NCBI GenBank assembly: GCA_964458385.1
Contig: CAYWIS010000233.1
Coordinates: forward strand, 1 to 9,252
Length of the DNA stretch: 9,252 nt
DNA from: JAHWKS01 sp964458385
GTDB taxonomy: Bacteria > Planctomycetota > Planctomycetia > Pirellulales > Pirellulaceae
Direction of reading: 5' to 3'
The notes below the pieces were generated by a model, which was given only the letters and a program-made list of their open reading frames with translations, ran no database searches and was not told where the DNA came from. Below, one piece after another: positions 1-7,570 of the stretch. The translations under genes and the position numbers were made by a program. How positions within the stretch are numbered: position 1 is the stretch's first letter; the number at the start of each line of letters is the position of its first letter.

Positions 1-755
1 GTTTGTTCGTGCTGATGAGGCTCGGCCACCACCAGCCGATCGACCAGCACTCCCGGCACGCGAACTCGCTGTGGCGCAGCAGGTTTGTCTAGCAGGCGTT
101 TGACCTGAGCAATCACCACCCCGCCGCAATTCCGAGCGGCCTGGGCAATGGCCAGCACCTCGCCAACAATGGCTTCTTCGTCCATGAGCAGGTTGCCCCA
201 GCGGTCGGCAGCCGAGGCGCGAATCAGGCCGACGTTAATGGGAATGGCCTTGTACCAAAGCCAGTCGCGGCCGCCTAAGGTCACACGTTCGACAAGCCCT
301 GGCGGCGTACGCTCATTCAGGCGACCGCCATGATGGATCGGATCAACAAACGTCTCCAGCCCCACCTGCGTAATGCAGCCGGGGCGGCCGGCGGCAATAT
401 CACGCAGCAGTTGGCAAATGACTCCTTGGGGAAAGTTATACGCCTCGATGCGCCCTTCCAAAGCCATGCGTCCAAGCCCCGGCGCCAATCCCCAATGGCC
501 GCCAATGACGCGCTGCACCAGTCCTTCATGCGCCAAATGGTTCAAGCCCCGAGAACAGCCATCGCCCTGCCCCGCGGCGTAGAGCAGCGTCAAGTTGCGC
601 GGATGGCCTGTTTCAAGAAACCGTTGTTCCAGGGCTGCGGTAAGCGCCTCGGGATGAGCCGCCCCCACAAAGCCCCCCACGGCCACCGTGGAGCCTTCGT
701 GAATCAAAGCGACGGCCTCGGCCGGAGTGCAAACTGTCGGCGTAGCGCGCGGCAT
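1..755 (-). CDS. Acyl-CoA:carboxylate CoA-transferase (YdiF/Pct-type), N-terminal part
   Basis: The minus strand is open from an ATG at 755 to the window edge, giving 251 codons of a protein that is usually about 520 residues. The product resembles family I CoA-transferases with fused alpha and beta parts (acetate/propionate/acetoacetate CoA-transferase, YdiF/Pct type), which move CoA between an acyl-CoA and a free carboxylate in the cytoplasm. Visible family marks are a glycine-rich GGFVG at residues 27-31, the stretch GHWGLAPGLGRM, NFPQG, and the conserved segment WGNLLMDEEA before the end of the alpha half. The last residues (VVAEPHQHEQ) match where the two halves join. The catalytic glutamate lies in the missing beta half, so activity cannot be judged. 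An AGAGG sits 5-6 bases before the ATG and supports this start. It is divergent from the DASS transporter gene. The exact acid substrate is not readable. Confidence 0.88.
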   Translation of the reverse strand, partial: MPRATPTVCTPAEAVALIHEGSTVAVGGFVGAAHPEALTAALEQRFLETGHPRNLTLLYAAGQGDGCSRGLNHLAHEGLVQRVIGGHWGLAPGLGRMALEGRIEAYNFPQGVICQLLRDIAAGRPGCITQVGLETFVDPIHHGGRLNERTPPGLVERVTLGGRDWLWYKAIPINVGLIRASAADRWGNLLMDEEAIVGEVLAIAQAARNCGGVVIAQVKRLLDKPAAPQRVRVPGVLVDRLVVAEPHQHEQ

Positions 756-1146
756 GAAACCTCTGCTAACGCGAAAAAGGTTGAGCGAAAATCGGGTCTC
801 AATATATCGTCCCCCTCGCGAAAGGACCAGTTTTTGCGCATCTCGCCCTGCCGACGCCAGGCAGCGTTTCTATGCAATCAGCTTGACAAGACCTGCCCCA
901 TGCGGTGTATTCGGGGGCCGGCACACCGGAAGCCTCCCCATGTAGGTTGGCGTCATCACGGTTCAGCGTCTCCGCAGGTGAGATTGCTACTTTCCGCAAC
1001 GGATGCGGCGCCGGAGCGGGGCCAAACGAGGAACGGCAGCAGCTGTTTCCCAGCGTTGCCGAAGACGATCGCGCCAAGCGACGGCCTGTGACGCAAGCCC
1101 AGCATCGGGACAAGCCACGGCAAGAGAAACTTTGCTTAAAGGAATC
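756..1146. other. Divergent intergenic region
   Basis: This 391-base spacer separates the divergent CoA-transferase and transporter genes. It holds one fair plus-strand promoter (listed separately). A TATATT hexamer for the minus strand (forward 801-806) lies about 46 bases before the CoA-transferase start, with no good -35 partner. The transporter frame stays open back to 1003, but those 48 codons are Arg-rich and unlike the family N-terminus, so I treat them as non-coding leader. I see no riboswitch or RNA gene that I recognise. Confidence 0.5.
883..911 (+). promoter_or_regulatory. Candidate sigma-70-like promoter for the DASS transporter
   Basis: A perfect TTGACA (883-888) is followed after exactly 17 bases by TGTATT (906-911), which matches four of six positions of TATAAT. 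Transcription would start near 918 and leave a leader of about 230 bases before the transporter ATG at 1147. This is a pattern match only. Planctomycete promoters are less well defined than those of E. coli. Confidence 0.35.
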
Positions 1147-2735
1147 ATGACCATTTCTGTACACGACGCCGAAGAAATTGGTTCAACCGAAGGGGTGCTC
1201 TCGGCGGGCGAAGAGCGTTTTGAGCGATGGCGGCGCGTGGCGGGGGTCGTGCTCATGCCGGTCGCTTTCTTCACAACCTACCTATTGACCGCCGGTCATT
1301 TAGCCCCGCAAGGCCAACGCCTGGCGGCTGTGCTGGCGGCGGTAGCCGTGTTGTGGATGACGGAAACCTTGCCGCTGCCGGTTACGGCGCTGCTTGGCGC
1401 CTGTCTATGCGTCCTGCTCGATGTGGCCGACGCCAAAACGGTCTTTGCTCCTTTTGCCGACCCCATTGTTTTTCTGTTTATCGGAAGTTTTATGCTGGCG
1501 CGGGCGATGACCGTCCATCAGCTTGATCGCCGGTTGGCGTTGGCCATTCTATCGCTACCGTGGGTCAGTCGCGGAACGGCCCGCGTGATGGCGGCCATGG
1601 GCCTGGTCACCGCGCTCTTGTCGATGTGGGTCAGCAACACGGCCACCGCGGCCATGATGACGCCCATTGCCTGGGGCGTGCTGCAAGCTCTGCACGACGT
1701 GCGTAACGGCGGCCAGCCCCCCACGACACTCAATGCCCGTTCCTGGTCGTTCGCCACCGGAATGATGCTGATGGTAGCCTATGCGGCTTCGATTGGCGGC
1801 GTCGCCACGCCGGTCGGCTCGCCGCCGAACCTGATCGCCATGAGCTTGATTCGCAACTTGGCGGGGGTCGAAATTGGCTTTTTCACCTGGATGATGCTCA
1901 CCCTGCCGTTGTTTGCCGTGATGAGCCTCACGCTGTTTGCCATCCTTTCAGTCTTACATCCAGGCGCCGTAACCACGGCGGGGCACGCCGCCGACTTGAA
2001 CCGCTACCTGCGCCGTCAGCGCGACGCGCTGGGACCGTGGACCGCCGGCCAGCGGAACACGTTGCTGGCGTTCGGCGTGGCGGTCACTTTCTGGATCTTG
2101 CCCGGCGTGTTGCCTCTGCTCCTCGGCAAAGACCATGCGTTGGCGACATTCCTGGCCCAGCGTCTCCCCGAGTCGGTCGTGGCGCTCCTGGCGGCGACGC
2201 TGCTCTTCATGTTGCCCACCAACCTGCGCGAAGGCGAATTCACGCTCCCCTGGAGCGAAGCGACAAAGATCGAATGGGGAACTATTCTCCTCTTCGGCGG
2301 CGGTCTCAGCCTGGGGGCGCTGATGTTCTCCACCGGGGTCGCCGAAACCCTGGGCCGCAGCGTCACGAGCGTGACGGGCGTTGATTCGCTCTGGGGCCTG
2401 ACAGCCGTGGCTGTGGCGATGGGTATCTTTCTTAGCGAAACGTCATCCAACACTGCAGCCGCGAACATGGTCATCCCTGCGGTAATCGCCATGGCCCAAT
2501 CGGCGGGCGTCAACCCTGTCCCGCCGGCGCTGGGGGCATGTCTGGGCGCTAGCTTTGGGTTCATGCTGCCGGTNNNNNNNNNNTGTCGACGCCGCCCAAC
2601 GCCATCGTTTACGGTTCGGGGTTGGTGCCCATTCCCAAAATGGTCCGTGCGGGCCTGCTGTTTGACCTGTGTGGCTTGCTGGTGATCGTGGGTGGTCTGC
2701 GGATCCTCTGCCCCATGCTGGGTTTTGCCGATTAG
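1147..2735 (+). CDS. SLC13/DASS-family sodium:dicarboxylate (or other anion) symporter, interrupted by an N gap
   Basis: This is an inner-membrane divalent anion:sodium symporter, a family that takes up succinate, malate, fumarate, citrate or sulfate. Both inverted-repeat signatures are present: SNTATA at residues 163-168 with ATPVGSPPN at 220-228, and SSNTAA at 433-438 with STPPN just after the gap. The protein is strongly hydrophobic with many membrane segments. I start at ATG 1147 because AAAGGA lies just upstream and the family-like N-terminus follows; the longer open frame from 1003 adds an Arg-rich stretch. Ten Ns (2574-2583) break the frame. Reading straight through gives a false C-terminus. 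Removing the Ns plus one duplicated T restores MLPVSTPPNAIVYGSG and a normal end at the TAG of 2733-2735, for a protein of about 525 residues. The substrate cannot be told from sequence; the divergent CoA-transferase hints at an organic acid. Confidence 0.9.
2574..2583. other. Assembly gap (ten Ns) inside the transporter gene
   Basis: The left flank ends ...CTGCCGGT and the right flank begins TGTCGACG. The family motif MLPV-STPPN is regained if the flanks overlap by the single T. The true gap is therefore probably about minus one base, and the Ns are a fixed-size scaffolding placeholder rather than missing sequence. Confidence 0.85.
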
Positions 2736-3019
2736 CCCTCCGCCAGCCGGCACGATCCCGTTTGCCGGACTATTCCGTTTCGCCATGTTCGGCCGGTGCA
2801 ATTCCACTCACCAAGGGCAAGGTTTGCAATTTCTTGTCGAGGCGCCGTTCGCCCATCTTTGCCAATCGCGCGAGTTCCTCCGTACGACGATTCCTTCGAG
2901 AAGCACGGCCCTTGTTAGAAGAACATCAGGCGACAATATACGGAACCAAGACGAGGCAAGGAATTTTTTCGCCTGTTGGGCCTCTTCCCCAATCCTGGCC
3001 AGCAGCGTACTTTGCTGAA
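2736..3019. other. Intergenic region between transporter and NUDIX gene
   Basis: No convincing gene lies in these 284 bases, although the NUDIX frame happens to stay open through them. A small hairpin just after the transporter stop is listed separately. A weak promoter-like pair (TTGTTA at 2912-2917, then AT-rich CAATATA at 2934-2940) could serve the NUDIX gene, but it matches the consensus poorly. Confidence 0.4.
2747..2768 (+). terminator. Possible weak terminator hairpin after the transporter
   Basis: CCGGCA (2747-2752) and TGCCGG (2763-2768) form a six-base-pair perfect stem with a ten-base loop, 11 bases after the transporter stop. There is no clear run of T after it, so intrinsic termination is uncertain. 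Confidence 0.25.
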
Positions 3020-3493
3020 ATGGCGAAGCGGGCGATGTTAAGCGCAGGGTTGTTGCTGTTCCGCCGCAAAGGCGGGGGGCTCGAGGTGTTTTTGGCCCAC
3101 CCAGGAGGGCCGTTCTGGGAAAAGCGGGACATTGGCGCCTGGACCATTCCCAAGGGAGTCGTCAACGAAGGAGAGGAGTTGCTGGCCGCTGCGTGCCGCG
3201 AGTTTGAAGAAGAAACCGGCATCAAGCCGCAACCACCCTTCTTGCCACTGGGAAGCATCCGTCAGCGCGGCGGCAAGACGGTCCATGCCTGGGCCTGGGA
3301 AGGCGACGCCGACCCCGCACAAACCACCAGCAACACGATGGATCTGGAGTGGCCGCGTGGTTCGGGGAAGTGGATCACCTATCCCGAAGTCGACCGCTGC
3401 GCGTGGTTCGATCCCCAAACGGCCCGAAAGAAAATCAATGTCGCCCAGGCCGAGTTGATCGATCGCCTAGAAGCTGCCCTTGCCAAGACTTAG
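3020..3493 (+). CDS. NUDIX hydrolase
   Basis: A 157-residue soluble hydrolase of nucleoside-diphosphate-linked compounds, resembling the small COG4119-type predicted NTP pyrophosphohydrolases. The Nudix box fits the consensus exactly: G46, then E52, then REFEEETGI at residues 60-68, with the metal-binding glutamates at E61, E64 and E65. Around it are the family segments SAGLLLFRR (8-15), HPGGPFWEKRDIGAWTIPKG (27-46) and a C-terminal EVDRCAWFD. I choose ATG 3020 because homologues of this type begin a few residues before SAGLLL. No clear Shine-Dalgarno site precedes it, and ATG 3035 is an alternative. Upstream the frame is open back into the transporter, but that part has no family likeness. 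The gene converges on the YdjY-domain gene with nine bases between the two stops, which leaves no room for a separate terminator. The natural substrate is unknown. Confidence 0.92.
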   Translation: MAKRAMLSAGLLLFRRKGGGLEVFLAHPGGPFWEKRDIGAWTIPKGVVNEGEELLAAACREFEEETGIKPQPPFLPLGSIRQRGGKTVHAWAWEGDADPAQTTSNTMDLEWPRGSGKWITYPEVDRCAWFDPQTARKKINVAQAELIDRLEAALAKT

Positions 3494-3502
3494 CGCAATT
3501 CC

Positions 3503-4378
3503 CTAACCGGCGGTCGGCCGCTTCTCGGGCTGCGGCGCCTTCTTCGGCACGGTGTTCAGACGGGGAATCAGCACCAACCGCACTTTTGTTCCCCTGGGCG
3601 GTACACGCTCGGTAAAGGCCTCAAACAACAACTGATCGTTCGATTGCGAGCTGGCAATGGGCAGATCGAGCGTCGCGGTGGAGAAGTTGGACAAGCAGAT
3701 CAAATCGCCCTGTTCGGCGTAGTAATGCCTTGTGCCGGTTTCTTCATCGGTCCAGAAGCCGCTGCCGGCAAAGACCCAATCCTGCTCCATAGGTTTTTGG
3801 GTCTTAGTGTTCCGAACCCACTCTTGCGCCCGGACCGAGTGCTTCTTACCCTCGGCGTCGCGCCAAAGGACGTAGATGTCGATGATCGTGCCCGACGCCG
3901 GCCGATACTCGGGAACGAACTGCACCGGCTCGCCCGGCACGGCTCCCACCGCCAGGAGCGCCGCGTGAACCACATAGGCCTTGCTGTTGACCGCCACTAA
4001 CGATTCATGCTCCTTGGTCCCCTTGGGGCAGGCGAACATTTCCAAAAATCCTTCGCGAAAGGCGACTTCCCCTTCGACCACCACAAGCTTCCGTTGCGGG
4101 TGAATCCATACGGCGTCGTCCGTGCCAATGCGCACCAGCCCCGCTTCGTCAGGTTCACCAGGCTTGGACGAAGGCGGTGCCGGCGTCTTTGCGGCAGAAG
4201 CATCCTTTTCCGAGGATTCCTGCGGCGGAGCCGGCGTTTTCGCCGGAGCTTTCGCCGTGGGCGAGGAAGTAGAAGGCTTGGGAGCGGCAGGCTCCGAGTC
4301 CTGAGCGCAGGCCGACGTTGAAACGCCCAGCACCGCGACAACAAGAATCGCAAACCAAGACAGACAACGCATCTTCAT
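3503..4378 (-). CDS. Exported YdjY-domain protein
   Basis: A 291-residue secreted or periplasmic protein of unknown function. Residues 1-25 form a Sec signal peptide: basic MKMR, a hydrophobic core, then an Ala-Cys-Ala ending before Gln26. The only cysteine in the right place lacks a good lipobox (TSAC), so signal peptidase I cleavage is more likely than lipidation. Residues 27-75 are a Pro/Ala/Lys/Ser-rich low-complexity linker. The folded part begins near 86 and carries YdjY-domain features: HPQRK, EGEVAFREGFLEMFAC, the HESL motif at 124-127 and VHAALLAVG at 137-145. The C-terminal part (about 160-275) is beta-rich, followed by another basic, proline-rich tail. Such proteins are common in planctomycetes; I know of no assigned activity. 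AAAGGT lies about nine bases before the chosen ATG, and ATG 4372 is an alternative start. Confidence 0.82.
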   Translation of the reverse strand: MKMRCLSWFAILVVAVLGVSTSACAQDSEPAAPKPSTSSPTAKAPAKTPAPPQESSEKDASAAKTPAPPSSKPGEPDEAGLVRIGTDDAVWIHPQRKLVVVEGEVAFREGFLEMFACPKGTKEHESLVAVNSKAYVVHAALLAVGAVPGEPVQFVPEYRPASGTIIDIYVLWRDAEGKKHSVRAQEWVRNTKTQKPMEQDWVFAGSGFWTDEETGTRHYYAEQGDLICLSNFSTATLDLPIASSQSNDQLLFEAFTERVPPRGTKVRLVLIPRLNTVPKKAPQPEKRPTAG

Positions 4379-4675
4379 GATCGAACTACCTTTGGTGCGT
4401 TCAGGACCGGCCGGCCGCCCTTATCGACGCGGCGGCTTCCCTGGTAGTATACCTCTTTCCGTTAGGTTTCCTTGGGACTCCCGCAGAAGCGGAGGGGCTA
4501 GAACCTTATACGGTCCTAAGACGTGGGGTGTTGCAACCGATTGGACCGAATAAGACTTCCAGGCCCATGCCGTCGCCCGAACTGCTGATAACGGCTCCGC
4601 CAGCACAGGGCGTGTGGGGGCCCTCGGAATTCCGGAAACTGTCTTTATTCTATCCGTTTTGCCTTCCGCCTGTTT
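4379..4675. other. Divergent intergenic region between YdjY-domain gene and orphan gene
   Basis: Nearly 300 bases separate two divergent genes, so both promoters should lie here. A TATACT hexamer on the minus strand is the best element I can see (listed separately). For the plus-strand gene I find no convincing promoter, and the bases before ATG 4676 are pyrimidine-rich with no Shine-Dalgarno sequence. I see no RNA gene or repeat. Confidence 0.4.
4446..4451 (-). promoter_or_regulatory. Possible -10 element for the YdjY-domain gene
   Basis: The minus strand reads TATACT here, five of six matches to TATAAT, about 68 bases before the start codon at 4378. No good -35 hexamer is found at the usual distance, so support is weak. 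Confidence 0.22.
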
Positions 4676-6472
4676 ATGCCCGATCGCTCATCCGCCACGT
4701 CGAACGCCGCTCGTGGAACGTCTTTCCGGTCGGCCCAGCGCCGCACCACGTCGGGAAAAGTCGGCGTCTGGGACACCGCGCTCACCGACGGCGATTGGGA
4801 GGCGTGGCGTGCGCACCTAAGAAACCGCCCCTTGCCTCGCCCCTGGGCGGAACTGACGCCACGGCAAAAAACGCCGCTTGCCTGGTCCGTGCCCGTGCGG
4901 TGCGGAGAAGAAGTCCCGCAGCTTTTGCAATCTGCAGGCCGGGCGCCGCAACTGGACGTGGCGGCGCTTCAGGAACTGGCTCGCGCCGCCGAGGCGTTAC
5001 CGCATCGGCCAACGGACGACGCCGCTACCTTTGGCTTCACATGCCTGGCGTGGGCGCACCTTTTGCCGCGTCTGGCGGATGTAATGACGGCCGAAGCCTG
5101 GCGGACGGTGCTGCAATCTCTGGTCAGGGCGGCCGAAGAGTCGGCGGCCATCTCGCTAGACGACGATCCCCTTGGCCGTCTCTTGCTTGGCGGTGAGTTG
5201 CCTTGGTCGCTGGCCTATCAATTTTCAGAATTGGAGGTTTGCCGGCGTCTGGCCACACCGGCGAGTACAACGCTTTCGGCGGGATTGGTCGAATTGCTCG
5301 ACGGAGAAGGGGTCCCCTCGGCCAGCCATCTGCCGCTGCTGCGTCCGCTATTGGCGCTGTGGACTCGGTGTGGAATCCTGGCTCGGGAAAAAGGCAAGGA
5401 GTGCTACACCCGCGAGGCGCGAGTGCAATACAACTGGCTTGTGCAGAGGGCCATTCAGCTTTCGCGGCCTGATGGTGGGGCGCTGCTCACCACGGATGAA
5501 TCAGGGGCGTGGCGGCCGGAATTATTCGAAGCCGCACTTGCCCTATCCGACGACGCCCAAGACGAGGCGTTGGCCCACACCATGTTGCCGCTCCGCAAAG
5601 CGCCGCGCGAACCCGTCCGGCGCGGCCCCGCGTCAGCGTTTCATTCGGAATGGGCGGAAGTAGGTCTTCTTCAACCCGCAGCCGAACGGCTTGCGCCGCG
5701 GTTGGTTGTCGCTTATGGCGAACGTTCGCTGCCAGCCGAGCTAACCAACCGCAGCCAGGTGGTGTTCTCGGGCCCGTGGGCGCCGCAAGTGGTGATCGAC
5801 GGTCAGCCACTCGAGCCAGATGGCGATTGGGAAGAAGTATGCTGGGTGTCGGACGAGGACGTGGACTATCTGGAAGTCGAAATGTCGTTCTTGGGCGGAT
5901 GGCGCGTCCAGCGGCAGATGCTTCTGGCCCGCAAAGACACCTTTCTGTTCGTCGCCGACGCCGTGCTTGGCAAGACGCGGGGTACAATAGAGTATCGCTT
6001 AGTCACGCCGCTGGCTTCGAGCGTGACGTTCATTGGCGAAGACCAAACCCGCGACGGCGTCCTGCACGGGCTCAAGCCGCTGGCCACTGTGCTGCCGCTG
6101 GCGCTTCCCGAGTGGCGGCGCGAGCGGGGTGTCGGGGAGTTGGAAGCCGGCGAACAAGGTTTAACGCTCAAGATGACTGCCGCCGGCCAAGCGCTGTTCG
6201 CCCCGCTGTTCTTCGATCTGTCGACGCGGCGGTTGAAGAAAGAACGCACCTGGCGACGGCTCACGGTGGCCGAACGGCTAACGATTCAGCCTGCCGATGT
6301 GGCGGTCGGCTACCGCGTGCAAGTTGCGGCTGAGCAGTGGCTGTTCTATCGCTCGTTGGCCAAGGCGGCCAACCGGACAGTTTTGGGTCAGAACCTGGCT
6401 AGCGAGTTCGTCGCGGCGCGGTTCACGTCGCAAGGCTACGCCGACGAGCTGGTGTCGATCTCCAGCGAGTAA
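4676..6472 (+). CDS. Uncharacterised 598-residue protein, possible heparinase-like architecture
   Basis: I do not recognise this protein. It has no signal peptide and no membrane segment. The first 28 residues are basic and Ser/Arg-rich. Residues of about 85-300 look largely helical, rich in Ala and Leu, and end near RPDGGALLTTD (from about 264). From about 340 onward the chain looks beta-rich, with alternating hydrophobic strands such as VDYLEVEMSFLGGW, then ARKDTFLFVADAV and LVTPLASSVTF. It closes with EQWLFYRSLAKAANRTVLGQN (about 553-572). A helical half followed by a beta-sandwich half is the layout of heparinase II/III-like polysaccharide lyases, but I see no catalytic motif, and the lack of export argues against extracellular lyase work. 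The ATG at 4676 has no Shine-Dalgarno site; no other in-frame Met occurs for about 130 codons. yggS follows after 42 bases, so co-transcription is likely. Codon use matches the neighbouring genes and the frame is intact, so it is a real gene. Confidence 0.8.
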   Translation: MPDRSSATSNAARGTSFRSAQRRTTSGKVGVWDTALTDGDWEAWRAHLRNRPLPRPWAELTPRQKTPLAWSVPVRCGEEVPQLLQSAGRAPQLDVAALQELARAAEALPHRPTDDAATFGFTCLAWAHLLPRLADVMTAEAWRTVLQSLVRAAEESAAISLDDDPLGRLLLGGELPWSLAYQFSELEVCRRLATPASTTLSAGLVELLDGEGVPSASHLPLLRPLLALWTRCGILAREKGKECYTREARVQYNWLVQRAIQLSRPDGGALLTTDESGAWRPELFEAALALSDDAQDEALAHTMLPLRKAPREPVRRGPASAFHSEWAEVGLLQPAAERLAPRLVVAYGERSLPAELTNRSQVVFSGPWAPQVVIDGQPLEPDGDWEEVCWVSDEDVDYLEVEMSFLGGWRVQRQMLLARKDTFLFVADAVLGKTRGTIEYRLVTPLASSVTFIGEDQTRDGVLHGLKPLATVLPLALPEWRRERGVGELEAGEQGLTLKMTAAGQALFAPLFFDLSTRRLKKERTWRRLTVAERLTIQPADVAVGYRVQVAAEQWLFYRSLAKAANRTVLGQNLASEFVAARFTSQGYADELVSISSE

Positions 6473-6514
6473 GCGAGCGTCTAGGGGCGCAGCAAGCCTT
6501 GAAAGGCGGGAGTC

Positions 6515-7225
6515 ATGAGTCGGTTGGAAACACAAATTGCCGAAAATGTGACGCGAATCCGCGAGCAGATCGCCGAAGCGGCGCAGCGCGCTGGCCGCTC
6601 GCCCGACAAGGTGCGTCTGGTCGGCGTCACCAAGTACGTCGGCCCTGAGGAAACCGCCGCGCTGGTTGCGGCAGGCGTGCATGACTTGGGCGAAAGCCGC
6701 CCCCAGGAATTGTGGCGCAAGGCCGAGTTGTCGACCTTTCAAGACGTGCGCTGGCATCTGATCGGCCATTTGCAACGTAACAAGGTGCGGCGGACCTTGC
6801 CTTGGGTGTCGCTCATTCATGCCGGCGACAGCCTCCGGCTGCTCAAAGAAATTAACGACGAATCCGCCCGTCAAAGCCGCATTACCCCGTTGTTGCTAGA
6901 GATCAACATTTCGGGGGACGCCGCCAAGCACGGTTTCTCGCCCACCGAGATCGAGCCCTTGCTATCCGAAATTGCGAGCCTGCGTCACATCCAAGTGCAG
7001 GGGCTGATGACCATGGCCTCGCTGTACGGCGGCCGCGAGCAGGCCCGGAAGGATTTCGCGGCGTTGCGTACGCTGCGTGACCGGCTGGCTGCTTCGTGTC
7101 CGCCCGAAATCTCACTCAAAGAACTGTCGATGGGCATGAGCGGCGACTTCGACCTGGCGATTGAAGAAGGCGCTACCCTCATCCGCGTCGGCTCGGCGTT
7201 GTTCGAAGGCTGCGAGTGCGTCTAG
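6515..7225 (+). CDS. yggS: YggS/PROSC-family pyridoxal-phosphate homeostasis protein
   Basis: A 236-residue cytoplasmic PLP-binding protein with the alanine-racemase-like TIM-barrel fold. The family is not known to catalyse a reaction; it buffers pyridoxal 5'-phosphate and affects amino-acid and keto-acid balance. The PLP lysine is K40 in GVTKY. Also present are HLIGHLQRNK (81-90), GLMTMA (163-168), the phosphate-binding SMGMSGDFDLAIEEGAT (205-221) and IRVGSALFEG (223-232). The usual GEN.xQE loop reads GESRPQE (59-65), with Ser in place of Asn. Length is normal. AAAGG (6502-6506) sits eight bases before the ATG and lies in a short stem (GCCT 6496-6499 with AGGC 6504-6507). It is 42 bases after the orphan gene and 36 bases before yggU, which fits one transcript. 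Confidence 0.96.
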   Translation: MSRLETQIAENVTRIREQIAEAAQRAGRSPDKVRLVGVTKYVGPEETAALVAAGVHDLGESRPQELWRKAELSTFQDVRWHLIGHLQRNKVRRTLPWVSLIHAGDSLRLLKEINDESARQSRITPLLLEINISGDAAKHGFSPTEIEPLLSEIASLRHIQVQGLMTMASLYGGREQARKDFAALRTLRDRLAASCPPEISLKELSMGMSGDFDLAIEEGATLIRVGSALFEGCECV

Positions 7226-7261
7226 GCGCATCGCCCGCCATCGGAGAAAGGGCGCAAAACC

Positions 7262-7570
7262 ATGCTGGAGCTGGAAACCACCGCAACAGGCGTCATTCTG
7301 GCGGTCAAAGCCAAAGCCGGCGCACGAACCAACGACCTGCAAGGCGTCCACGAAGGGGCGCTCAAGGTCGCCGTCACGCAGGCGCCCGAGCGAGGAAAGG
7401 CCAATAAGGCCATTATCGACCTGCTCAGTAAGAAACTCGGCCTGCGAAAGTCGCAGATCACGCTCATTTCGGGCGAAACCGCGCCCCACAAACGGTTCCT
7501 GATCGAAGCCCTCTCGACCGACGAACTGACCAAGCGAGTGCAAGAGGCGCTCGGATCGCCAGGGTCTTAG
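7262..7570 (+). CDS. yggU: YggU/DUF167 (UPF0235) family protein
   Basis: A 102-residue small soluble protein of the DUF167 family, function unknown. The family core is clear: KAKAGARTN near residues 16-24, then APERGKANKAIIDLLSKKLG at 41-60, and ISGETAPHKRFLIEAL at 69-84. GGAG followed by AAAGGG (7243-7252) precedes the ATG by a suitable distance. In many bacteria yggU lies near yggS, often with yggT between them; here yggT is absent and only 36 bases separate the two. Its stop codon interlocks with that of the convergent radical SAM gene. Confidence 0.94.
   Translation: MLELETTATGVILAVKAKAGARTNDLQGVHEGALKVAVTQAPERGKANKAIIDLLSKKLGLRKSQITLISGETAPHKRFLIEALSTDELTKRVQEALGSPGS

Noticed and set aside
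330..1091. A 253-codon plus-strand open frame
   Set aside because: It lies opposite the CoA-transferase, whose minus-strand translation shows clear family motifs. The plus-strand product is Arg/Pro/Ser-rich with no likeness to a protein family.
1003..1146. 48 extra N-terminal codons for the DASS transporter
   Set aside because: The stretch is Arg-rich and unlike DASS N-termini, whereas ATG 1147 has AAAGGA upstream and is followed by a normal family start.
2016..2807. A 263-codon minus-strand open frame across the transporter
   Set aside because: It is antisense to conserved DASS motifs and runs through the Ns; its composition is that of a shadow frame.
2669..3019. Upstream extension of the NUDIX frame by 117 codons
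   Set aside because: It starts inside the transporter gene and has no family likeness; homologues begin just before SAGLLLFRR.
4481..4497. Small hairpin CCGC-AGAA-GCGG before the orphan gene
   Set aside because: Only four base pairs with poor extension; such stems are expected by chance at this GC content.
5509..6333. A 274-codon plus-strand frame inside the 598-residue gene
   Set aside because: Arg/Ala-rich shadow in another frame; the long frame shows balanced composition and secondary-structure patterning.
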